Below are positions 51,242-60,139 of a DNA stretch of 64,000 nt, one piece after another. Where the stretch lies: assembly GCA_937898545.1 (NCBI GenBank), contig CALEJV010000005.1:62001-126000 (forward strand), read 5' to 3'. Position numbers and translations under genes: made by a program. The DNA is from an uncultured Candidatus Saccharibacteria bacterium (GTDB lineage Bacteria; Patescibacteriota; Saccharimonadia; Saccharimonadales; Saccharimonadaceae). Under the pieces are notes generated by a model. That model saw only the letters and a program-made list of their open reading frames with translations. It did no database searches and was not told where the DNA came from. Numbering within the stretch: position 1 is the stretch's first letter; each line of letters opens with the position of its first letter.

Positions 51242-52477
51242 TTACACATCCTCTCGTATTAATGGCATACTCATGCAGCGTGGCCCGCCACGGCCCCGGC
51301 CAAGCTCCGAGCCAGTAATCTCCAGCACTTCGACGCCTGCCTCACGCAGTTTTTGGTTGGTGACGTAGTTGCGGTCGTAGGTGACCACCACCCCAGGAGC
51401 AATCGCCAAGGTATTGCTACCGTCATTCCACTGCTCGCGCGCTGCAGCGATATCATCACCGCCACCGCATTCGATCAAGGTGATCGACGGCACGCCAAGG
51501 GCTTGGCTGAGCACCTGCTCAAGATTATGTTCTTTGGTAATAGTTGGGTAGGCTTGCCCGTCTACCTTATGCAAGACGAAGATATTCATCCGCCCCTCAA
51601 AGCCTCGAATCTCGGGATGGATAGTAAATTTGTCGTGGTCAATCATCGTAAAGACGGTATCCAGATGCATAAAGGCATGACTCTTGGGAATCTCAAGGGC
51701 AATCACCGTATCAAAATTCGACTCAGCAAAGAGCTTTGTCGCCATCAGCTCAATCGCCTCCGGTGAGGTGCGCTCACTAATACCAATCGCCATCGTGTGG
51801 CTATTAAGCACCAGCTCATCACCGCCCTCAATTGAAAATGGTTGACTGCGATCATACCAAACCGGTATGTTCTTGCCAGCAAAGCGTGGATGGAAATCGA
51901 TAATATAGCGCATAAAGAGCGATTCACGCCGCCGAGCTGGCCAGTGCATCTTGTTGATCGTCAAACCTTGACCAATCGCCGCTGCTGGGTCGCGCGTAAA
52001 GTAGAGGTTCGGCATTGGGTCAAGATAAAACGGATATTGCTCATGCGCCACCATCGTGTGAAGTTGCTGCTGCTCAGGTGGCAGGCTAATCTCATCTTTG
52101 CGCACCCCCGCCATCAGCTTGCGCACCATCTGGCGCGGCTCCATGCTCAGCAAATACTCAGCGAGTGTCCGTGATGCTCGTTGGTTGTCTTGCTTCGACG
52201 CCACCAGCATCTCAACAACAAATTGCCGCCGCACTGCTTCGTCAGCGAGTGCCTCGGCGGCAAGTTCATCTAAGTACAACACTTCGACCCCACGCGAGCG
52301 GAGCAGCTCCGCAAAGCGATCATGCTCCTCCTGCGCAACCTTGAGATACGGAATATCGTCAAACAATAGGCGCTGCAAATGTTCTGGCGTGAGATGCTCG
52401 AGCTCCTCACCCGGCCGATGCAAGAGCACTGTCTTCAACCGGCCAATTTCTGATGTAATATGAATTGGATCGTCCAC
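51242..52477 (-). CDS. arcA: Arginine deiminase
   Basis: A 411-aa enzyme turning arginine into citrulline and ammonia, the first step of the pathway. It has the N-terminal LKTVLLHRPGEELEHLTP, the substrate Asp in LYFTRDPAAAIG, FSIEGGDELVLN (the Glu and Asp), the catalytic His in HLDTVFTMID and the C-terminal catalytic Cys in GGPRCMSMPL. The start is a GTG with a GGGGGA-type ribosome site. It heads the operon arcA-arcB-arcD-DDAH-arcC. Ammonia release would also buffer acid. Confidence 0.96.
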   Translation of the reverse strand: MDDPIHITSEIGRLKTVLLHRPGEELEHLTPEHLQRLLFDDIPYLKVAQEEHDRFAELLRSRGVEVLYLDELAAEALADEAVRRQFVVEMLVASKQDNQRASRTLAEYLLSMEPRQMVRKLMAGVRKDEISLPPEQQQLHTMVAHEQYPFYLDPMPNLYFTRDPAAAIGQGLTINKMHWPARRRESLFMRYIIDFHPRFAGKNIPVWYDRSQPFSIEGGDELVLNSHTMAIGISERTSPEAIELMATKLFAESNFDTVIALEIPKSHAFMHLDTVFTMIDHDKFTIHPEIRGFEGRMNIFVLHKVDGQAYPTITKEHNLEQVLSQALGVPSITLIECGGGDDIAAAREQWNDGSNTLAIAPGVVVTYDRNYVTNQKLREAGVEVLEITGSELGRGRGGPRCMSMPLIREDV

Positions 52478-52512
52478 CTTTTCCCCCTGTGTGGCTTATA
52501 GTTGATGCTTTC

Positions 52513-52540
52513 ATTGTAGCATGTTCTGAGGTAAGTGCAA
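52513..52540 (-). promoter_or_regulatory. Promoter of the arc operon
   Basis: On the minus strand TTGCAC (52540-52535), 16 bases, TACAAT (52518-52513), 36 bases before the arcA GTG. Unlike most first genes here, arcA has a leader and ribosome site. Confidence 0.6.
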
Positions 52541-52606
52541 TGGATAACAGGTGTCACGAATGTGAAACACACGGCGGGAGATGAAATGTCCAACGAGTCG
52601 AAGTCC

Positions 52607-52624
52607 GCGCGCTATTCAGCGCGC
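52607..52624. repeat. GC-rich inverted repeat upstream of arcA
   Basis: GCGCGCT and AGCGCGC are perfect complements around ATTC. It lies about 90 bases upstream of the arc -10 box. No gene overlaps it. It may be a regulator site or an RNA stem of unknown transcript. Confidence 0.5.
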
Positions 52625-52722
52625 ATTTAGGTTGTGATTCACCAATCTGAATACATTATTTGTGACCCGAAGCCAAAGAAGACTATTGACATCAGTGCAT
52701 CATTCCATTACGGTTTAGACAC

Positions 52723-52760
52723 GGGGTGGCGTCACCGTGGTTCTGCGGAGACGACACCCC
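52723..52760. repeat. Long imperfect inverted repeat
   Basis: GGGGTGGCGTC and GACGACACCCC pair with one mismatch around ACCGTGGTTCTGCGGA. On the minus strand it lies 47 bases beyond the stop of the methyltransferase gene and could end that transcript, though no T run is evident. Apart from this and the 52607 repeat, the 52541-52806 stretch holds no visible gene. Confidence 0.45.
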
Positions 52761-52806
52761 TATCTTGATAGCATCGTCACCCTACCAACTGCGTACCAGC
52801 CGTTGG

Positions 52807-53430
52807 TTATTTTTTTGCGGTCATAACTGCCAAACTCGCCTCCACCCGGCAACGGAATCTAGGGTGCGCCTGCAGCCACGCATCGGCCGCCTGAGCCGCG
52901 CCAGGCAGCGCTTCATTGGCATAATCATCCACCACCAGCACTGCATCGGGAGTCAGCTTCGGCGTCACGAGCCGAAGTGAGTCCATAATCGACTGGTAAT
53001 AGTCGCCATCGAGAAAGGCAAACATAATATTCTCCGGCACATCCTGCGGCGTAAGTTCAGCAAACCAGCCCTTATGCACCACTGGTGGGCGTAGCCTGGC
53101 TTTCTTAAACTGCTGGAGAAACCCCTTGCGCGTTGCAGCAAGCTCCCCTGCCACAAACTGCTCACCAGCTGCGCTCGCATCCTGCGCCGTCTTCTCTGGT
53201 AAACCAGCGAATGAATCATAGACATGAAATGCTCCCACGTGCTGATACGCATCAAGCAAGCGCCGGATAAACAAGCTCGTCGTCCCCACATAACAGCCAA
53301 ATTCAACAACCGACCCCTGGCAGCCAGCTCCCAGAAGCCGCTCAAGCTCACGCAGCAAAACCCGTAGCTCGCGCTCATCTACTTGGTCGGAGATGATTGG
53401 ATAGGTGCGAAGAAGTTGGTCGGTGATCAT
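52807..53430 (-). CDS. TylF/MycF-like SAM-dependent methyltransferase
   Basis: A 207-aa class I methyltransferase of the macrocin O-methyltransferase family. It has VEFGCYVGTTSLFIRRLL (about 41-58, SAM loop), FHVYDSFAGLPEKT (the family's DSFxGLPE), VVHKGWFAELTPQDVPENIMFAFLDGDYYQS and VLVVDDYANEA, giving the metal-binding Asp pair. Family members methylate sugars or sugar phosphates. TATAGT ends nine bases before the ATG. No partner gene, so the substrate is unknown. Confidence 0.88.
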   Translation of the reverse strand: MITDQLLRTYPIISDQVDERELRVLLRELERLLGAGCQGSVVEFGCYVGTTSLFIRRLLDAYQHVGAFHVYDSFAGLPEKTAQDASAAGEQFVAGELAATRKGFLQQFKKARLRPPVVHKGWFAELTPQDVPENIMFAFLDGDYYQSIMDSLRLVTPKLTPDAVLVVDDYANEALPGAAQAADAWLQAHPRFRCRVEASLAVMTAKK

Positions 53431-53572
53431 TATTGGCCCACTATAGCAAATAATTGCTTACGATGCTATTGCCTGGCTTATTTTGGTGCTTTCTCCCGTA
53501 CATATCCCATTTGTATGCCATTTGATCGAAATTATTCTGGCGAGCATGACCAGTATACGGTATACTATAGAC

Positions 53573-54034
53573 ATGAAAGTCACCAGCCCCGCCTTCAAAA
53601 ACAACGCCAAAATACCAAAGATCTATTCGCGCTTTGGCGGCAACCAGCGACCGCCTCTCACCATCAGCGACATCCCTGATGGTACGCAGAGCCTCGCTGT
53701 GGTGTGCTACAGCCCCGACGCACCCTTCATTGGTGGCTTCTACCATTGGATTGTTTGGAATCTCCCACCCACCACCACAGAAATCGGCAGTGACTACCTC
53801 CCTCACGGCGCCGTCGAAGGCACGACTACCTGGGGCAAGCCCGGTTGGGGCGGCCCACACCCTGCCTTTGGGACACATCGCTATCAATTCTTTGTCTACG
53901 CGCTCAATACCGTGCTCGACCTCCCCGCCAAAACACGCCCCAAGAAATTCTCCAAAGCAATCGCCCCGCACATCATCGAGCGCAGTATGCTAACAGGGAA
54001 GTTTGGCGCGTTGGATATATTTGATTTGCGGTAA
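53573..54034 (+). CDS. YbhB/YbcL family (PEBP-like) protein
   Basis: A 153-aa phosphatidylethanolamine-binding-protein fold member. It shows the family's MKVTSPAFKNNAKIPKIYSR, the ligand-pocket YSPDAPFIGGFYHWIVWNLPP (DxDAP and HW), the GxxGYxGPxPP-like GKPGWGGPHPAFGTHRYQFF and a C-terminal GKFGAL. The natural ligand in bacteria is not settled. TATACT ends exactly six bases before the ATG. A 105-aa gene follows after five bases. Confidence 0.93.
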   Translation: MKVTSPAFKNNAKIPKIYSRFGGNQRPPLTISDIPDGTQSLAVVCYSPDAPFIGGFYHWIVWNLPPTTTEIGSDYLPHGAVEGTTTWGKPGWGGPHPAFGTHRYQFFVYALNTVLDLPAKTRPKKFSKAIAPHIIERSMLTGKFGALDIFDLR

Positions 54035-54039
54035 TAACT

Positions 54040-54357
54040 ATGCCTCTGTCTGATGGTATCGCACTATTCTCTTTGATCATATCAATCATCTCTGCTGTGA
54101 TTGCAGTGATATCGTGGCACAAAAGTCGCGTCATCTACGAGGTCGAGGAATTAGTTATCCGTCAAATTAACCGTACACGCGATGATGCAGATGGTCGAGG
54201 TCTGCCGAAACTTAACGAGAAATTGAAGACCGGTCATTATACAATCCTTGAAGCCCTCGAAAGAAATGATGGCGATTGGGCTATCCTCCTTGCCCGCATC
54301 AAGCAGCCAAAACGGGATTTGCTAAGGCAACTCAGAAAGCTAATTGCGTCTAAGTAA
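54040..54357 (+). CDS. 105-aa membrane-anchored hypothetical protein
   Basis: One N-terminal membrane helix (about 8-28, IALFSLIISIISAVIAVISW) is followed by a charged helical cytoplasmic part with a winged-helix-like pattern (LNEKLKTGHYTILEALERNDGDWAILLARI, PKRDLLRQLRKLI). It is five bases downstream of the PEBP gene and so probably in its operon. No family is recognised. Confidence 0.6.
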   Translation: MPLSDGIALFSLIISIISAVIAVISWHKSRVIYEVEELVIRQINRTRDDADGRGLPKLNEKLKTGHYTILEALERNDGDWAILLARIKQPKRDLLRQLRKLIASK

Positions 54358-54387
54358 CACATGATGCAATTAGCTCTATGACGCTTG

Positions 54388-56409
54388 CTACGCGGGTTTA
54401 TCGACGTCTTCCGCAAACTGGCTCTGGTACAATTCCGCATAAAAGCCATTCTGGGCAAGTAGCTCATCATGCGTGCCCTGCTCGATAACATTACCATCCT
54501 TCATCACAAGAATGAGATCGGCATCACGAATCGTGCTCAGGCGATGAGCAATAACAAAGCTTGTCTTGTGCTGCATCAGCCTATCCATCGCCTGCTGAAT
54601 CAGCACCTCAGTGCGGGTATCGACCGAGCTGGTTGCTTCGTCCAAGATGAGCATCGGTGTCTTGGCAAGCATAGCGCGGGCAATCGTTAGCAGTTGCTTT
54701 TCCCCTTGTGACATATTAGTCGCCGCCTCGTCGAGCACCATGTCGTAGCCACCAGGCAGCGACCGGACAAAATGGTCAACATGCGCATCACGCGCCACCG
54801 CCAGTAGCTCAGCTTCGCTTGCCTCTGGGTTGCCATAGCGCAGGTTGTCGCGGATCGTCCCATGGAAGAGCCACGTATCTTGCAACACCATACCAAAGAG
54901 CTGCCGGACACTGCTGCGCGTCATCTGGGCAATATCCACCCCATCGATCAGGATCTGGCCACTGTCAATATCATAAAATCGCATTAGTAGATTAACCAGC
55001 GTCGTCTTACCCGCGCCCGTTGGCCCAACAATCGCCACCCGCTGGCCGGGGCGGATATGAGCTGAGAGGTGCTTAATAACCGGCGTCTTTGCATTATAGC
55101 CAAAGACAACGTCGCGAAACTCCACCTCACCACGCACCACTGGCAGTGTGGTGGCAGGTACCGGGTCGGGCGCTTCGGCTGGTTCTTTAAGAAATTCAAA
55201 AACCCGCTCAGCCGCAGCCGCCGTCGATTGCAGCACATTGGCAATATTCGCCGTTTGGGCAATCGGCTGGTTAAATTGCTGCATATATTGGATGAAGGCC
55301 TGAATATCGCCAATCTTAATCCGCCCCTCAATTGCCAGCCAGCCACCGAGCACCGCCACACCAACATAGCCAATATTCCCCACCACATTCATCACTGGAT
55401 ACATCAAACCAGAGAGGAACTGCGACTGCCACGCGCTCGAGAAAAGCCGCTGGTTAATCTGCCGAAAGGTCGCTAGCGACCGCTCCTGCCCGCGAAAAGC
55501 ACGCATTACCTGGTGGCCAGCATACATCTCTTCAATATGGCCATTGAGCTCGCCTAGCTCATCTTGCTGACGGATGAACTGCGTTTGTGAGCGCCTGGTA
55601 ATCACAACAATCAACCCCATCGACAGCGGCACAACCAAGAGCGCCACCACAGTCAGCAGCCAACTAATCGACAGCATCATTGCCAAAATTCCGACCAGCA
55701 TCACCACCGCACTCATCATTTGCGACAGGCTTTGGGTAAGCGTTTGGCTTACCGTATCAACATCGTTGGTAATACGGCTGAGGACTTCGCCATGCGTTTG
55801 CGTGTCGAAGTAGCGCAGCGGCAAGCGATTGATCGCCTTTGAGATATCGCGGCGCAGCTGGTACGTCAGCTTCTGGGTAATATTCGTCATCAGCCACGCC
55901 TGCCCATAGCGAAACAGTGCACTGATCACATAGAGCCCAATCAGCCAGAGGACAATCTGCAAGATCGCATCGTAATGGAAGGTGGGACGCGTACCAAGAT
56001 CGAGCGTCTTGGCGGCTTCGCGAGCCGAGGCAGGTAGCGCCTGCGCCAGCTGCTTACCCTGGGGCGATGCCATAAATTGCTCACCCGTCATACCCGCGGG
56101 GATCGCTGCACCGGCAGGAAGCTTCTCATGGATAGCGTCGTAGGTACGCAGGCGCGTGTAGTCATCGACAATCTGGTTGGTCGCATTGCCGAGCAGTTTA
56201 GGGCTAGCAATCGCAAACAGCGTGCTGATCATCGTCAAACCAATCACCAGCATCAACTGCCAACGAAAGGCGCGCAGATACCGCAGCAGCGTGCGTACCG
56301 TCCCGCGAAAATCCTTGGCTCGCTCCGTGCCACCACCAGCGACTGGCCCACCCATTGGGCCGCGGCGCACTCCCGCTGAGCGCGGCCGTGCAGACGATTG
56401 CTGGCTCAT
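54388..56409 (-). CDS. ABC exporter subunit 2 (TMD-NBD, consensus ATPase site)
   Basis: A 673-aa half-transporter. A basic, Gly-rich leader (1-35) precedes six membrane helices (about 45-360) with a large loop between the first two (around 85-150) and an NBD: Walker A VGPTGAGKTTLVN, Q loop VLQDTW, signature MSQGEKQLLTIARAM, Walker B MLILDEATSSVD with the catalytic Glu, and H-loop IAHRLS. The partner has a good LSGGQ-like signature and no catalytic Glu, the asymmetry seen in heterodimeric exporters such as LmrCD and TM287/288. ATGA-coupled to the partner upstream; regulated by marR. Confidence 0.92.
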   Translation of the reverse strand: MSQQSSARPRSAGVRRGPMGGPVAGGGTERAKDFRGTVRTLLRYLRAFRWQLMLVIGLTMISTLFAIASPKLLGNATNQIVDDYTRLRTYDAIHEKLPAGAAIPAGMTGEQFMASPQGKQLAQALPASAREAAKTLDLGTRPTFHYDAILQIVLWLIGLYVISALFRYGQAWLMTNITQKLTYQLRRDISKAINRLPLRYFDTQTHGEVLSRITNDVDTVSQTLTQSLSQMMSAVVMLVGILAMMLSISWLLTVVALLVVPLSMGLIVVITRRSQTQFIRQQDELGELNGHIEEMYAGHQVMRAFRGQERSLATFRQINQRLFSSAWQSQFLSGLMYPVMNVVGNIGYVGVAVLGGWLAIEGRIKIGDIQAFIQYMQQFNQPIAQTANIANVLQSTAAAAERVFEFLKEPAEAPDPVPATTLPVVRGEVEFRDVVFGYNAKTPVIKHLSAHIRPGQRVAIVGPTGAGKTTLVNLLMRFYDIDSGQILIDGVDIAQMTRSSVRQLFGMVLQDTWLFHGTIRDNLRYGNPEASEAELLAVARDAHVDHFVRSLPGGYDMVLDEAATNMSQGEKQLLTIARAMLAKTPMLILDEATSSVDTRTEVLIQQAMDRLMQHKTSFVIAHRLSTIRDADLILVMKDGNVIEQGTHDELLAQNGFYAELYQSQFAEDVDKPA

Positions 56410-58187
56410 AACGCCCCTCCCTGCGCGGCAGTACCAAGCGAAGCAGGCCGCTCAAGCACAGCCAGCTCATGCTCGCTTAGCTGCGATGCGGCGATCTCTT
56501 GGTACACCGCACAGGTTTTCATCAGCTCCTGGTGCCGCCCCTGGCCAACGATCCGACCTTCATCAAGGACAATAATTGTACCCGCCTGGGCAATCGTATT
56601 AATCCGCTGCCCGACGATCAGCACCGTCTTGCCCGCCAGCTCCTGCGCGAGCCGCTGGCGCAGCGCGGCATCCGTTCGCGCATCAAGCGCCGAGAACGAA
56701 TCATCAAAGATATACACCTGGGGCTGCGCCGCCAACGCTCGGGCGATAGCGAGGCGCTGGCGCTGCCCACCCGAAACATTGCTGCCGCCTTGCGCGACCG
56801 CGCTTTCCATACCATCATCAAGCTGAGCAATAAAGTCGCTCGCCTGGGCCACCTCTGCTGCATGAGCAATCGCCGCCTCATCGGCCTCGGGCGCACCATA
56901 GGCAATATTGCTAGCAATATTCCCCCGAAACAGCACACCCTTTTGTGGGACATAGCCAATCTGGCCGGCTAGATCTGTAAGCCTAAGCTTGCGAATATCC
57001 ACCCCATCAAGCAAAATCTGCCCGGCCGACACATCATAAAACCGCGGAATCAGATTGACTAATGTCGACTTGCCCGAGCCCGTGCTACCAATAAACGCTG
57101 TCGTCTGGCCCGGCTCCGCCACAAAGCTAATATTACTGAGCACTGGCTCATTTGCCCCTGGATAGGCAAAGGTAACATCACGAAATTCGATCCGCCCCAT
57201 GCCACCCGGCGCCAGTGGCTGAGGCTCAGCCGGGTCAGTGATCGATGGCTTGGTATCGAGCACCTCTGCCACCCGCCGCACCGACACAGCCGCGCGCGGT
57301 GCCATAATAAACACCATCGAGATCATCAAGAACGACATAATCACCTGCAGCGCATATTGCAAAAAAGCCATCATATTGCCAATCGCGAGGCGCCCATCAC
57401 CAATTGCCAGCGCACCATACCACACCACCGCCACGCTCGCGAGATTCATCACCAGCATCATCACTGGCTCCATCACCATCATCAAGCGATTGACTATGAG
57501 GTTGAGCTTAGTGAGCTCGTGGTTGACAGCATCAAATTTTGCTTCTTCGACTGCCTCGGTATGAAAAGCGCGCACCACGCGCAGACCCGTCAAGTTTTCG
57601 CGGGCGACTAAGTTCAACTTGTCCACCATGCTCTGCAAGCGCTGAAAACGAGGCATCGCCGCAATAAACAAGCCAATAATGACCACCAAAAGCACGGCAA
57701 CCGCCAGGGCAATAATCCAGCTCAGGCTTGGTGCATTGGCCAGCGCCTTGTGCAGGCCAGCCACAGCCATAATCGGTGCCATCAAGGCAATGCGCAGCAG
57801 CATAATTGCCGTCGATTGGATCTGCTGAATATCGTTGGTCGAGCGGGTTATAAGCGATGCTGTCGAAAAACGGTTAAAGTCCGCCACAGCATAATCCTCC
57901 ACCCGGGCAAACACCTGGTCGCGCAGCTGTTGACTGAGGCCTGTCGCAATCCGCGTCGCAAAGAAGACCGAGACAATCGTCCCCACTGCACCCGCCAGCG
58001 TTACCACAATCATCTGCCAGCCATTATGCCATATAACGGCCATATCAGTGCCAACGATACCATTATTAATAATCGCCGCCATAAAGTCTGGCAAACTGAG
58101 CGTTGCCATCACCGAGCCATACGTTGCAGCAACCAGCAGCCCGAGCTGCCACCAATAGCCCCAGAGTAGTCGCCAGATATACTTCAT
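56406..58187 (-). CDS. ABC exporter subunit 1 (TMD-NBD, degenerate Walker B)
   Basis: A 593-aa half-transporter with six membrane helices (about 15-310) and an NBD: Walker A IGSTGSGKSTLVN, Q loop YVPQKG, signature VSGGQRQRLAIARAL, Walker B VYIFDDSFSALD, where Asp replaces the catalytic Glu, and Gln in VGQRINT where the H-loop His is expected. It should pair with the second subunit to form one working and one degenerate ATP site. It starts ATGA-overlapped with marR, so regulator and exporter form one operon. Confidence 0.92.
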   Translation of the reverse strand: MKYIWRLLWGYWWQLGLLVAATYGSVMATLSLPDFMAAIINNGIVGTDMAVIWHNGWQMIVVTLAGAVGTIVSVFFATRIATGLSQQLRDQVFARVEDYAVADFNRFSTASLITRSTNDIQQIQSTAIMLLRIALMAPIMAVAGLHKALANAPSLSWIIALAVAVLLVVIIGLFIAAMPRFQRLQSMVDKLNLVARENLTGLRVVRAFHTEAVEEAKFDAVNHELTKLNLIVNRLMMVMEPVMMLVMNLASVAVVWYGALAIGDGRLAIGNMMAFLQYALQVIMSFLMISMVFIMAPRAAVSVRRVAEVLDTKPSITDPAEPQPLAPGGMGRIEFRDVTFAYPGANEPVLSNISFVAEPGQTTAFIGSTGSGKSTLVNLIPRFYDVSAGQILLDGVDIRKLRLTDLAGQIGYVPQKGVLFRGNIASNIAYGAPEADEAAIAHAAEVAQASDFIAQLDDGMESAVAQGGSNVSGGQRQRLAIARALAAQPQVYIFDDSFSALDARTDAALRQRLAQELAGKTVLIVGQRINTIAQAGTIIVLDEGRIVGQGRHQELMKTCAVYQEIAASQLSEHELAVLERPASLGTAAQGGAL

Positions 58188-58654
58188 GCTCGCTCCGCCT
58201 TATGCGGCTGGGCAATTTTATCAATAAGCTGGTTGAGCTGTGCCAGCTCGGCATCGCTCAGTACCGCAAAGAGATCAGCAATAGTCTCCGTCATATACTG
58301 CTGGAAGTGATCAGTTATCTGCTGGCTTTGCGCCGTCAATTGCAGGCGCACCACCCGTCGATCGTGCTGATCTGGCGTGCGCTGGACGAGCTGTTTTGCC
58401 ACCAGCACGTCAAGAATCTGCGTCGCTGCGCCCTTGGAGACGCACAGCTTTGCGGCCACATCACCCATTGTCTCGATAGCTCCACGATGCAAGAGGTCCA
58501 GCACATACCAGTGGACAGGTGCCAAACCAAACTGCTGATCCGTCTGGCGCTGAGCGCGTGCCAGGCGCTGCTTGAGCTGAAATAAGTAGCTCGTGATGTT
58601 CTCAATACATACTTGGCGCTGCGGCTGTGCACCTGACTTTGCTTCTACCTTCAT
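58184..58654 (-). CDS. MarR-family transcriptional regulator
   Basis: A 156-aa winged-helix dimer protein: LKQRLARAQRQTDQQFGLAPVHWYVLDLL, recognition helix TMGDVAAKLCVSKGAATQILDVLVAKQLVQRT and wing PDQHDRRVVRLQLTAQ (the DxRxxxLxLT motif). A Cys sits in the recognition helix (KLCVSKG), a possible oxidant sensor. It is first in the operon with the two ABC subunits and its promoter lies wholly within a perfect palindrome that abuts the start codon, pointing to autorepression. Confidence 0.92.
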   Translation of the reverse strand: MKVEAKSGAQPQRQVCIENITSYLFQLKQRLARAQRQTDQQFGLAPVHWYVLDLLHRGAIETMGDVAAKLCVSKGAATQILDVLVAKQLVQRTPDQHDRRVVRLQLTAQSQQITDHFQQYMTETIADLFAVLSDAELAQLNQLIDKIAQPHKAERA

Positions 58655-58693
58655 ACAATAAATAGTTTACTGCCTAAACTATTTATTGTCAAT
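58655..58693 (-). promoter_or_regulatory. marR promoter inside a perfect 15-5-15 palindrome
   Basis: On the plus strand ACAATAAATAGTTTA (58655-58669), CTGCC, then the exact complement (58675-58689). On the minus strand TTGACA (58693-58688), 17 bases, TAAACT and nine bases to the ATG: both core elements lie in or touch the arms. The -35 box also overlaps the GH18 gene's TGA. Confidence 0.85.
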
Positions 58694-60059
58694 ACCTTTT
58701 TATATGCCGACGACGCCAAGCATACACTGCCGCACCAAGCACGCCTAACATAACCAACGTCGCGCCACCGTAGTATAGCAGCGGCACATTATCACCAGTA
58801 GCTGCCAATGCTCCCTCGTGCTGCAATTGAGTTGGCTGCGGCTGCTGAGTGTGCGAGATGTGCATCACCTTCGGTGGCAGTATGGTGCTTTGCGGCTGGC
58901 TGAGCTGCGGCTGGGTCGACGATGGTGTCGTGTTACTGTGCAGTATTTGGTCAAGTTGCCGCAGCAACGCATCATTACTTTGCGGGTCGGAGAGATAACG
59001 CCACACAATGATCCCTTGCAGGTTGTGCTGCTGGACATACTCTGCCTTATACTTCATCGACTCCGCATCGTCGTAGCTAATAAATTCACGCCGCGCAGCA
59101 TTATAGAGATACGGCGCTTTGCTTGCGTCGTCCCAGTAACGAGTATAGCCATTCTTATTAATATACTCTCGCTCGAGTCGGTCATACGTGGTGTGGTACT
59201 CGCCAGCCTTTTGAGCATCGCCAACGGGTTGGTGTAAGCCATGATTCACCTCAGGAACTGAAGTAAACCGCCGGCTATACCACCCCGCCCCGATCATCAA
59301 TTTGTTTGTTGGCGCGCCATGAGCTTGGTAGTGCTGCACTGCCGAGTTGGCACTCTGGTCGAGCGGGTCACCTGGCGCGGTATAGAGCCCAGCATGGTGC
59401 CCAGCGTGCGACTTAAACGAGCCAAACCCCCGCATGTCATACGTCATGATCGCAATCTGGTCAAGGTACTGCTGGTACTCAGCAAACTTATTTTGCTCAG
59501 CATACCACTTGGCTGGTGCACCCGTCATCGAAATACTCGGCTGGCGTCCGCTGGTGGTCGTTGCTGCGCGCAATTCGCGCAAGAGAGCAATCAGGTCAGT
59601 CTGCTGGCTCCCCTTTGGAAACTCCCAGTCGATATCCACCCCATCTAACTGATGAGCCTGCAGCGCCTCCTTAACAGAGCTCACAAAGGCCTGCCGGGTG
59701 CTGGCTTGGCGCACCATCGCATCGAACTCACTTCGCGCGGCATCATTACCACCACCAATTGAGAGAATAAGGGAGATACGCGGATTAACCGCCCGAATCC
59801 GCTGTCGCGTAGCCGCCTGCGTGAGGTGCGGCAACGTATCAAGCGTTAGATGTCCATCGGCCGCAATACGCCCAAAATGAACAATGAGCCGATCGATCAT
59901 CTTTAGATGGTCGTCAGTCACCTTTGGGAGATTCTCGTCACTGACATAAACCGAGATTGTCCTCCGCTCCGCAGCCTGAGCTGGCACTGGAGCCATCAGC
60001 TGGCATCCGACTGCTATCATCATGACACTGAGCACACTTTTCACTATTGCCGTCCGCAT
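58689..60059 (-). CDS. Surface-anchored GH18 glycosidase
   Basis: A 456-aa exported enzyme of the chitinase/endo-beta-N-acetylglucosaminidase family. Signal peptide to about residue 29 (VPAQAAE), then a TIM barrel with ISLILSIGGGND and the catalytic DGVDIDWEFP (Asp139-x-x-Asp142-x-Asp144-x-Glu146), YDMRG and a C-terminal VWRYLSD strand. A Pro/Gln/Ser-rich stalk (about 375-420) leads to LAATGDN, a hydrophobic helix and RRRHIKRY, the layout of a sortase substrate with the LAxTG motif of class E sortases. It may cut host glycans or chitin-like polymers. AAGGAGG precedes the ATG. Confidence 0.9.
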   Translation of the reverse strand: MRTAIVKSVLSVMMIAVGCQLMAPVPAQAAERRTISVYVSDENLPKVTDDHLKMIDRLIVHFGRIAADGHLTLDTLPHLTQAATRQRIRAVNPRISLILSIGGGNDAARSEFDAMVRQASTRQAFVSSVKEALQAHQLDGVDIDWEFPKGSQQTDLIALLRELRAATTTSGRQPSISMTGAPAKWYAEQNKFAEYQQYLDQIAIMTYDMRGFGSFKSHAGHHAGLYTAPGDPLDQSANSAVQHYQAHGAPTNKLMIGAGWYSRRFTSVPEVNHGLHQPVGDAQKAGEYHTTYDRLEREYINKNGYTRYWDDASKAPYLYNAARREFISYDDAESMKYKAEYVQQHNLQGIIVWRYLSDPQSNDALLRQLDQILHSNTTPSSTQPQLSQPQSTILPPKVMHISHTQQPQPTQLQHEGALAATGDNVPLLYYGGATLVMLGVLGAAVYAWRRRHIKRY

Positions 60060-60139
60060 ATCGCCTCCTTGCTTTTGCTGCCTGTCTCCTTCTAGTCTAT
60101 ATCGTTTGCCAGAATAGGTAAAGTGTGAGGTGGTATAGA

